64,000 bases of DNA. Origin: CAYMND01 sp964465065 (GTDB lineage: Bacteria; Acidobacteriota; Aminicenantia; UBA2199). Positions 50,886 to 58,382 of this stretch are shown in pieces. The stretch is from positions 1 through 64,000 of the forward strand of contig CAYXHZ010000013.1 in NCBI GenBank assembly GCA_964465065.1, in the 5' to 3' direction. The notes beneath the pieces are model-generated. The model saw only the letters and a list, made by a program, of their open reading frames with translations, was not told the DNA's origin and did not search any database. Each line of letters opens with the position of its first letter. Positions within the stretch are counted from its first letter, which is position 1. A program made the position numbers and the translations under genes.

Positions 50886-53800
50886 TCAGCTGGAATATGA
50901 GGCGGATACGCCCCCCAGCCAATGCCCCTGCTGGCCGAAAAGCAGGCGACGATCATTGGTCAAACCCAACCAATCCACCCCGGTCCAAGGAAGCAGGATC
51001 CTTTGCAGCAACATCCCCTGCTCATCGAACAGGCTGAGATACGGTGTGGTGATCCCTTTGCACCCTTCCAGGCAGATGAACACCTGACATTCAGGCCAAT
51101 AGCAGCAGTTCCGGATGGTGAAACGGTGAATTGTGCGCTGGAAAAGCAAACGGAAAACACCATCCTGAAATCTCCAGAATTCACCGTTGGGAGTCCAGCT
51201 CAGGCCGGTTCCGTCATCGTAACTGACACCGGAAAGCGATTGCGGAAAACGGACGCATGGTTGAAACTCATCAGAAAACCCCTGACTGGTCCGCCACAGG
51301 GACCAGTTCACCCGCTGATCGGCTCCAGTGAAAGCGATATACCCTGATGGATGACGCAAGAGGCAAAACGGCCGTTCCGCAAGCGGCTGCTCGGCCAGCA
51401 GCCTGCCGGAGACAGAGTATTCTTTCAGAGTACCCTGATCCCAGAGCAGGATGGTCTGCAATCGTCTATGCGTGAACCACCAGACGCTCTCTTTCCCGGA
51501 AAAGGTATACAGCGTTTTTTCTTCCTGATCGGTCAATGTTTCAATACAGCGCAGTTCAGGAAGCCCTTTTCGGACGAAGAGCAAGCGGTCGGCCACGATT
51601 CCAGCCTGGCTGAAGGGGAAATGTTGCCGCATATCGTGAAATCCGCTGGAAAGATCGAGGCGCAACGGGACGGAATTGTCATGAAACGGCAGCGCTTCCG
51701 GGTAGCGGACGCCAATGATCCGGCGTGTTTCCGCCGACAATTGCGGGTCGTTCAACAATTCTCTGGCCAGAGCTTCCCGGCAGCTGATCTGTTCCAGCAT
51801 CGCGGCCAGTTCATCGTTGTGCTCACCAAAGTGTTCAAACGCTTTCCCGGAGAGTGAACGGTATCTGAAGTGAGCTCGGACCAAGCTGAGCCAATCCGGG
51901 CTTGAGATTCTGTCCAGACTGTCTCGCAGCCAGTTTTCATCGGACTCGGTTAGCGCGATATAATTGAGTACAAACAGCAGTATCGGTATACCGTCCGGCA
52001 AGGGAGCAGTTTGTTTGCGGACGTCCAGATACTGTTTCAGCAAGGACCAGATCCGTTCGGCTTTCGCCTCGGTCAGCTGAAATTTTACATCAGGATGTGT
52101 GAAAAAAATCTCTTTGATCTCAAGAAGGGCGTTTGAGCTCTCCGGAAACAGTTCGCATTCCGAAATGAAACAGTCCAGCGCCTTATCTGTCTGGCCCCTC
52201 TTGAGAAAAATTCTTCCCAGATGATAATTCGTATCGATCTGACCCTGGCGGCCGACCATGGCCCGGGACAGCCGATCCTGCAGCTCCTTTTCATCGACCT
52301 GTGCGATTTCCAGCAATGGCACGATCAGATCCAGACGATGGGGAAACAGATCCAGTTCTTTTCGCAAATGCACAGCTGCGTTCGTCAGATCGCTTCTTTG
52401 CTGGAAAAGAACCGACAGTCGGGCGTGCTGATTTTCCTGCTGCTGGTTGGACATTGCCCGCAAACGATGATCGATGGCATCGAGATCACCGATGGTAAAA
52501 AGTTTATCGATGTAACTCAACGGCAATGATGTCCAATCCGGATGGGTATTGATGGCGCTTTGGTAACAGGCTTTGAACTGTTCAATATTGCCTCGTTTGA
52601 GGTACAGCTCTGCTTGGATGACGGTCAGGGCTTCTACCGCATTGACCAGGCTGCGGTCAAAAAGCGTTATCCGCTCGCCAGCCAAGTCCCGCCCCATTTC
52701 CTCGATAACCCGACGGGCCAGGGTGTAACGGACCAGCTGCCGGGTCAGCGCCTGCGCATCTATTTCTCCCTGCCAATCTGCCAGTTCCCTCCTGACCGCG
52801 CCGATCATGTCCCGGGCGGCGGCGATGAATTCTTCAATCATCGGCAGGGCGCAGGATGGTTCCTCGGACAGGCTTTCCAGACGCCGGGTCATTTCCCGCC
52901 ACTGCCGCAGTGCCGCCACCGTTTCCCCGATGCTTTTCTTTATCCGGTAGCCGAGTGCGGCCCGTTCGACGCGCAGACTTTCCGGATCGGAGCTGGTGTC
53001 GATTTGCTGGTTAAGCTGCTGCAGAGCGACGGCCTGCTTTTCCAGATCCGCCAGATTGTTCCATGGTTCCGGCAGAAAAGGCAATAAAAATTCCCTCCGG
53101 TTCAGGTGCGCAGCCAAGGCTGAGCCCCGATCGCTGTAGCGCAGCATTTCGCTCAGGGCGCCGGCGTCCAGGCCCGCCAGCAATCCGCCGATGTCTCCTT
53201 GACCAGCCTCGATCTGCATGGCCAGCCGCACCAAGGGTTGCAGTCGTTCCGGACGCAGCGACGGCGGCCGGATCGTCAGCTGCCCCCAGCGCCCCGACTC
53301 GTCGCTGCCGAAAACCTGCCCGTGCCTGCGCATGATGCGGCAGCAGTTCATCGGCTGATCGCGATCGACACGCATCGCTCCGTAGCGATCCGTGCCCCAG
53401 ATCAAGGTGTCGGCGCCGTCGCTCAACAGCCAGCCGTCCGGCCCGTCATGGAGAATGAAACGCGGGCTGAGCGGTACTGGAAACGATCGGAACCGAGCGC
53501 TGGCGGTATCGATGCGCAGCAGCCGTCTGTTCCCGCTGTCGCAGACCAATATACTCAGGCCGTCAGCAGAAACGAGCATGTCGTCCGGCCACTCGAAACC
53601 CAACCGCCGCTCGGAAGGAAAGGACAATCGGGTTCCCAACCTTTGCCGAACGGTTCCGGCGGCGTCGAGGCGCAGAACCTGCGCCTGCGAACGGACCAGC
53701 AGCCAGACAGCGTCGCCATCGGTCTGCATGGCGGCGATATCGGCCGGCTCGGGCAATGGCATCGCCTCGAGGCTCGTCGAAGCGGGCTCGAACAGCCACA

Positions 53801-54026
53801 ATTTGCGGGAACGCCAGTCGGCCAGGGCGACGAAGCGCTCCCCGAAAAACAACCGATCGATCCAGATCGCGTCGGGAACCGTATGGCTCAGGCCACCGGG
53901 GCCGACAATCCGCCAGGGCTCGTTCAGAATGGCAAAACGCCCGGCATCTTCATCCCATTGCCAATACATCTGCGGCGGATTCGCTTCTCCAGACTCAGTC
54001 CATTCCAGCATTTTGTCGGCTTGCAT
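50886..54026 (-). CDS. large beta-propeller / helical / beta-propeller protein, unknown
   Basis: A 1046-residue soluble protein without signal peptide. Residues ~30-270 are beta-rich with NHL-like turns (RFVALADWRSRKLWLF, LSILVCDSGNRRLLRIDTA, GWLLSDGADTLIWG), fitting a propeller. Residues ~290-800 are helical with coiled-coil and TPR-like units (AELYLKRGNIEQFKACYQSA; YHLGRIFLKRGQTDKALDCF). Residues ~810-1046 are beta-rich again, Trp-heavy, and probably a second propeller. ATG 54026 begins six bases behind a promoter; the frame stays open to 54806 but that part is antisense to the C26 peptidase gene and not coding. It precedes the glycan operon on the same strand, separated by an AT-rich gap, so a scaffold role there is possible but unproven. 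Confidence 0.78.
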   Translation of the reverse strand: MQADKMLEWTESGEANPPQMYWQWDEDAGRFAILNEPWRIVGPGGLSHTVPDAIWIDRLFFGERFVALADWRSRKLWLFEPASTSLEAMPLPEPADIAAMQTDGDAVWLLVRSQAQVLRLDAAGTVRQRLGTRLSFPSERRLGFEWPDDMLVSADGLSILVCDSGNRRLLRIDTASARFRSFPVPLSPRFILHDGPDGWLLSDGADTLIWGTDRYGAMRVDRDQPMNCCRIMRRHGQVFGSDESGRWGQLTIRPPSLRPERLQPLVRLAMQIEAGQGDIGGLLAGLDAGALSEMLRYSDRGSALAAHLNRREFLLPFLPEPWNNLADLEKQAVALQQLNQQIDTSSDPESLRVERAALGYRIKKSIGETVAALRQWREMTRRLESLSEEPSCALPMIEEFIAAARDMIGAVRRELADWQGEIDAQALTRQLVRYTLARRVIEEMGRDLAGERITLFDRSLVNAVEALTVIQAELYLKRGNIEQFKACYQSAINTHPDWTSLPLSYIDKLFTIGDLDAIDHRLRAMSNQQQENQHARLSVLFQQRSDLTNAAVHLRKELDLFPHRLDLIVPLLEIAQVDEKELQDRLSRAMVGRQGQIDTNYHLGRIFLKRGQTDKALDCFISECELFPESSNALLEIKEIFFTHPDVKFQLTEAKAERIWSLLKQYLDVRKQTAPLPDGIPILLFVLNYIALTESDENWLRDSLDRISSPDWLSLVRAHFRYRSLSGKAFEHFGEHNDELAAMLEQISCREALARELLNDPQLSAETRRIIGVRYPEALPFHDNSVPLRLDLSSGFHDMRQHFPFSQAGIVADRLLFVRKGLPELRCIETLTDQEEKTLYTFSGKESVWWFTHRRLQTILLWDQGTLKEYSVSGRLLAEQPLAERPFCLLRHPSGYIAFTGADQRVNWSLWRTSQGFSDEFQPCVRFPQSLSGVSYDDGTGLSWTPNGEFWRFQDGVFRLLFQRTIHRFTIRNCCYWPECQVFICLEGCKGITTPYLSLFDEQGMLLQRILLPWTGVDWLGLTNDRRLLFGQQGHWLGGVSASYSS

Positions 54027-54032
54027 GAGGCC

Positions 54033-54061
54033 ATGGTACCCAGTCGGGCGCAGAGAGTCAA
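54033..54061 (-). promoter_or_regulatory. promoter of the propeller-protein gene, predicted leaderless
   Basis: On the minus strand TTGACT (54056-54061) and TACCAT (54033-54038) are 17 bases apart; ATG 54026 starts six bases after the -10 box. No ribosome site. Confidence 0.6.
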
Positions 54062-54113
54062 CTGGTCGGCGTGACCGACATGAGGTACAATTACCATTCA
54101 AAGAGGAGGCCAA

Positions 54114-55319
54114 ATGAAACGGTCGTTGTCGCTGTGCTTGCTGCCGTTGTTTTTTTTCATGAACCTGTATTCCCACCCCGGTCCGCGGCCCGAAAATGAA
54201 GCGGCTCCGGTCCTTATCCTGATCCGGCCGTTGATCAGTCAGATCGAGAACCTGCAGGAATTGAAAAAACAGGGTTTGCTTCCGGTCGGACTCCAGGTCG
54301 TTGCCGTCCACCATCAGGACGAGCTGACCGATTACCGGCCGGCGCGGGAATACGTGGCCAAAAACCGGCTCGATTGGATCCGTTTCCAAACCATCCAGGA
54401 CGGCATCGACATGACCGCAGCGAAACCCGGACGTGGAACCAACAGCTGGACCCGGCAGTTTCAGGCCTTGTTCAGCCAAAGCGACGGTATCCTGTTCACC
54501 GGCGGCATGGACCTGCCGCCAAGGCTGTACGGAGAAGAAATGGCTCTGACCACTGAAGCCACCACCCCGATCCGCAGTGTCTACGAATTTTCTTTTCTTC
54601 ATCACCTGGTCGGTGATGGTTCGGACGCGTCTCCCCAAATCCCCTTCCTCGAAAAACGCCCCGACTATGCCGTACTGGGTATTTGCCTGGGCTGTCAGAC
54701 CCTGAACGCCGCCAGCGGCGGCACTCTGATCCAGGACATTCCCGCCCAGGTCTACGGTCTGGACAGCTACGAGGCTGTGCTGCGGCAGCCGGAGGATCAG
54801 ATTCACAGCGGCCGTTATTTAGCCGGTCTCAATCCCCACCTCGAGGACTGGCTGCCACCGGCCCTGCACCCCATCCGCTGCAACGGTCTGGGACGGATCA
54901 GCCCAGCGCTGTTCAAAGCGGGTAACAGCTCCCCGCTGGTTCTGTCTTCCCATCACCAGGCCCTGGGTCGGATCGGCCACGGTCTCGTGGTCACCGCCAG
55001 CTCGATGGACGGCCGTATCGTCGAGATGGTCGAACACGAGAGATTTCCGGCCGTTCTGGGAGTACAGTACCACCCCGAGGCGATGTCGCTATACCGTCAG
55101 GATACCCGCTATCGCAGCGTGTCGCCTTTCGGCCAGCCCGATTTGAAAACCGCCGCCGGACCGACCGATCGGTGCGAATGGAACAACTACGGTCCCATCA
55201 GCCACGAATGCAGCTACAGTCTGAAAGAAAGGCTGGAAAAAACCGATTCCATGCCGCTTCACCATGCCTTGTGGCATTGGTTTTCCTCCGCCCTGACCCG
55301 CAGCCGCCAGAGCCGCTGA
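54114..55319 (+). CDS. exported C26-type glutamine amidotransferase/gamma-glutamyl hydrolase
   Basis: A 401-residue class I glutamine-amidotransferase-fold protein with a signal peptide (about 1-22). GILFTGGMDLPPRLYGEE is the oxyanion-loop block, GICLGCQTLNAASGG holds the nucleophile cysteine (after GIC-x-G), and VQYHPEA supplies the His-Glu pair. PuuD-like C26 peptidases hydrolyse gamma-glutamyl bonds; this one is much longer (PuuD about 250) because of insertions and a C-terminal extension, and it is predicted to act outside the cytoplasm, which is unusual for the family. GAGGAGG precedes the ATG. The EamA-like gene follows after nine bases. Confidence 0.87.
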   Translation: MKRSLSLCLLPLFFFMNLYSHPGPRPENEAAPVLILIRPLISQIENLQELKKQGLLPVGLQVVAVHHQDELTDYRPAREYVAKNRLDWIRFQTIQDGIDMTAAKPGRGTNSWTRQFQALFSQSDGILFTGGMDLPPRLYGEEMALTTEATTPIRSVYEFSFLHHLVGDGSDASPQIPFLEKRPDYAVLGICLGCQTLNAASGGTLIQDIPAQVYGLDSYEAVLRQPEDQIHSGRYLAGLNPHLEDWLPPALHPIRCNGLGRISPALFKAGNSSPLVLSSHHQALGRIGHGLVVTASSMDGRIVEMVEHERFPAVLGVQYHPEAMSLYRQDTRYRSVSPFGQPDLKTAAGPTDRCEWNNYGPISHECSYSLKERLEKTDSMPLHHALWHWFSSALTRSRQSR

Positions 55320-55328
55320 TCGCTCGCC

Positions 55329-56126
55329 ATGCCTCTGCATTGGGCCGTTTTGTTCGCTCTCTGCACCCACATTGCCTTGGGCACAGGCGATGTTCTGATG
55401 AAATCGGGCATCGCCTGGATCGACAGAAAACAGAGGAAAGACCGGCTGTATTTCAAAAATCTGCTGCTCTGGATGTTCGGTTTTCTGGTCATGAACAGCT
55501 CGGGAGTCTTCACAGCCCTGGCTGTCAAGCGACTGCCGCCAGAGCGGATCGGCGCCTTCGCCGGAGCCGGGATTGTGTCCATGGTTCTGCTTTCCAGATT
55601 GCTGCTCGGTGAAAAACTCCATGCCAGCGACGCCTGGGGCAGCGCGATGATCCTGGCGGCCATCACCCTGCTCAGTCTGGACCCCGCACCGGATGACCCG
55701 TCCGCCTGGATCAACCCCAGCCCATGGTCTCTGCTGGCCGTCCTGCTCTTCCCCCTGTTCCTGCTGCCGACGGGATTTTTCTCCACAAAAACCGCCGCCG
55801 CCTGCGCTCTGGTTTCAGGCCAGGCCTCCGGTATCCTGGTCATATTATTGAAAATTCTGGTCGCCCGCTACAACTACCGCATCACGAGCTACTTCAGTTC
55901 GCCATTTCTGTACCTGTACATCGCATTTGCGCTGCTGGCCCTGTTCACCCTGCAGCTGGCGCTGAAAAGAGGCCCGATGATGCAGGCCGGACCGCTGCAG
56001 TACAGCGGGCTGGTTCTATACCCCGCCCTTTGCGCCCCCCTGTTCGGTATCCTGCCCCTCTTCCGTCATTGGCTGCTGTTTCTGCTCTCGCTGGCCGGTA
56101 TCTGGATCATCCTGAGGCGACGCTGA
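55329..56126 (+). CDS. EamA/DMT-superfamily transporter
   Basis: A 265-residue membrane protein with eight to ten hydrophobic segments. LKSGIAW, the strand after KDRLYFKNLLLWMFGF and the internal GAGIVSMVLLSRLLLGEKLHASDAWGSAMILAAIT repeat correspond to the EamA half-domains (the GExL motif reads LGEKL). The substrate is open; DMT transporters carry metabolites, amino acids or nucleotide sugars. It lies nine bases behind the C26 peptidase gene and is probably co-transcribed. Its last 111 bases overlap the 3' end of the convergent hybrid kinase gene. Confidence 0.82.
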   Translation: MPLHWAVLFALCTHIALGTGDVLMKSGIAWIDRKQRKDRLYFKNLLLWMFGFLVMNSSGVFTALAVKRLPPERIGAFAGAGIVSMVLLSRLLLGEKLHASDAWGSAMILAAITLLSLDPAPDDPSAWINPSPWSLLAVLLFPLFLLPTGFFSTKTAAACALVSGQASGILVILLKILVARYNYRITSYFSSPFLYLYIAFALLALFTLQLALKRGPMMQAGPLQYSGLVLYPALCAPLFGILPLFRHWLLFLLSLAGIWIILRRR

Positions 56127-58274
56127 CGGCTCGGCTACAACAGCCGGCGCCGTCACCCATTTTTCGACCATCTGCATGACGTTGTCCTTTTTGATCGGTT
56201 TGGCGATGTAGTCGTTCATTCCGGAGACCAGACATCGTTCCCGATCCCCTTGCATGCTTTCGGCGGTCATGGCCACAATCGGCAGTTTATCGAAACCCAG
56301 GCGCCGGATTTCGGCCGTCGCCTGCCGTCCATCGAGTTCCGGCATCTGGATATCCATGAACACCAGGTCGAAGCCCTGTGGTTCGTTGACGATCAGTTCA
56401 ACCGCCTCACGACCGTTCTCGGCCAGGGTCACCCGGAAGCCGGCCTTGCTGAGCAGGTGATGGGCGAGTTTGCGGTTGATGGCGTTGTCTTCGACCAGCA
56501 GGATATGGGCATTGTCCCCCTTGCCCGACGACGGACCGCTCGGCTGTTCGCTGTCGGCCGGTTTGGGTACGGCCAAAAGCAGGCCATGATCGAGCAGCAG
56601 AGTTTTCATCATCTGCAAGAGGCGGGCGCGGCGAACCGGTTTGGACAGGAACCCGTTGAAGAGCGATGCGTCGTAATTGCGGCTCAGCCGGAAATTCATG
56701 GATGAGACGGCAATAATCGGGATGGCCGAGACAGGAGGTTCCAGTTCGCGGATTTTGCGGGCCGTCCGGTACCCGAGTTCATCCTCGATTCGGACCTCGA
56801 TGAGGATGAGTTGCACAGGCTGGTAGTGGCACTGGGCATCGCGGAGAAAAGCCGGCGCCTGATCCGGATCGTTGATTTCCGAAACCTGAATGCCCGTCCG
56901 TTTCAGAATGTAGGAAAGAATCCTCATGCTCTCGGCATCGTCATCGACGATCAGTACATGGATGCCGGACAACAGCGATACGACATCCTGGCGTTCGTCG
57001 TTTTTCTCGCTCTTCTGCACCCAGCCGGTCAGGTGGAAGGTGCTGCCGACCCCAAGCGTACTCTCCACCCAGACTTCTCCGCCCATCAGCTGCGCGATCT
57101 GTCGGCAAATGGACAGGCCGAGACCGCTGCCGCCGTAGCGACGGGTTATCGAGTCGTCAGCCTGCTGGAACAGGTTGAAAATCAGCTCCAGTTTATCGGT
57201 CGGAATACCGACGCCGGTATCGCGAACGGAGATGTGGATCTTGAGGTGGGTCGATGTCTCCTGATCGATACGCAAGGACAACTCGATCTCCCCTTTCTCG
57301 GTGAATTTGACCGCGTTGCTCATCAGGTTGACGATCACCTGCCGGAAACGGACCGCATCGCTGCAGATCATGCCCGGCACGCTCTCGTCGATGGCGCAGA
57401 AAATCTCGACCGGTTTGTCCTCCAGTCGCGAGGCCAGCAGCTCGCAGACATCGTGGGCCACCGGTTCGGGGTCGAAATCCACTTTCTCGAATCGCAGCAG
57501 TCCGGCCTCGATCTTGGAAAAGTCGAGGATATCGTTGAGCAGGCTGAGCAGGGATTCACCGCTCCTTTTGATCGTCTGGGTGAACTCGAACTGCTCCGGA
57601 TTGAGCGGAGAATCCAGCAACAGATCGGTGAAGCCCATGATACCGTTCATCGGTGTTCTGATTTCGTGACTCATCCGCGCCAAAAAGATGCTCTTGGCAT
57701 GCAGAGCCTGTTCCAGACTGGTGATGTCCGAATCGACGATGATCACTTTTTTGAGTTCGTCGTGCTCATCGAAGATGGGTGTCATGATGGTGCTGAACCA
57801 CAAGGTGCCTCGACCGGGATGGTCCAGACGGGTTTTGTAACTGACCGATTGCCGGTTTTGCAGAATCTTCTGGAAGTGGGCGCGGATATCCGGGTTGTGG
57901 CTGGCGTCGAAGATATGACGGCCACGCTGCTTGGTGTACTCTTCGAGGGTCATGCCGTAAATCCGCTCAAAAGCCGGATTGGCCCATTCCAGGTAGCCAC
58001 CCTTGTCCAGAATCAGAACGACGCCTTCGGTCTTTTGGGCCACCACCGACAACTTCTCCAGTTCGTCGGCCTTGCGCTGCAATTCATCCCGTTGCCGCAT
58101 GATTTCGACATTCTTGGCGATGATCTCCTCGGTGCGGCTGATCACCATCCTTTCCAGCTCCATCTTGCGGTCGGCCTGACGTTTCAGCAGGTAGCGGGCG
58201 ATGAAGACAGCCAAGCCGAGCAGGACCAGCAGCGAGCCGAGGACTAGCCAGGTCTCATTGACAAACGTATGCAA
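56016..58274 (-). CDS. hybrid sensor histidine kinase with two receiver domains, one degenerate
   Basis: A 752-residue membrane kinase. One membrane helix (about 8-30) is followed by a coiled coil, a PAS domain (80-190), HisKA with His203 in MSHEIRTPMNGIM, HATPase_c (N-box NLMSNAVKF, RDTGVGI, RYGGSGLGL), receiver one (435-560) and receiver two (588-700). Receiver two is complete (VEDN, Asp641 in VFMDIQMP, MTAES, KPI). Receiver one keeps VDDD and Lys545, but its acceptor position reads LIEVR with Glu493. A Gln/Glu/Gly-rich tail of about 40 residues follows. TTG 58274 with AGGAG eight bases upstream is preferred over TTG 58295. The 3' end is antisense to the EamA-like gene. Confidence 0.87.
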   Translation of the reverse strand: MHTFVNETWLVLGSLLVLLGLAVFIARYLLKRQADRKMELERMVISRTEEIIAKNVEIMRQRDELQRKADELEKLSVVAQKTEGVVLILDKGGYLEWANPAFERIYGMTLEEYTKQRGRHIFDASHNPDIRAHFQKILQNRQSVSYKTRLDHPGRGTLWFSTIMTPIFDEHDELKKVIIVDSDITSLEQALHAKSIFLARMSHEIRTPMNGIMGFTDLLLDSPLNPEQFEFTQTIKRSGESLLSLLNDILDFSKIEAGLLRFEKVDFDPEPVAHDVCELLASRLEDKPVEIFCAIDESVPGMICSDAVRFRQVIVNLMSNAVKFTEKGEIELSLRIDQETSTHLKIHISVRDTGVGIPTDKLELIFNLFQQADDSITRRYGGSGLGLSICRQIAQLMGGEVWVESTLGVGSTFHLTGWVQKSEKNDERQDVVSLLSGIHVLIVDDDAESMRILSYILKRTGIQVSEINDPDQAPAFLRDAQCHYQPVQLILIEVRIEDELGYRTARKIRELEPPVSAIPIIAVSSMNFRLSRNYDASLFNGFLSKPVRRARLLQMMKTLLLDHGLLLAVPKPADSEQPSGPSSGKGDNAHILLVEDNAINRKLAHHLLSKAGFRVTLAENGREAVELIVNEPQGFDLVFMDIQMPELDGRQATAEIRRLGFDKLPIVAMTAESMQGDRERCLVSGMNDYIAKPIKKDNVMQMVEKWVTAPAVVAEPSASPQDDPDTGQREQKQQPMTEEGQDTEQGGAKGGV

Positions 58275-58294
58275 TCGGATTGCTCCTGAGATCA

Positions 58295-58323
58295 ATAATA
58301 GTATCGCTGCGGGCCACTTTCAA
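58295..58323 (-). promoter_or_regulatory. promoter of the hybrid kinase gene
   Basis: On the minus strand TTGAAA (58318-58323) and TATTAT (58295-58300) are 17 bases apart, followed by AGGAG and TTG 58274. Confidence 0.55.
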
Positions 58324-58382
58324 GAGAGCGGAAAATTCCGTGTCAACACCGCCTCGTCATGGCCAGCGAAACGGCCGTTTTT

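Noticed and set aside
54027..54806. N-terminal extension of the propeller-protein frame
   Set aside because: It runs antisense through the C26 peptidase gene and past the promoter at 54033-54061; the sequence has no coding character.
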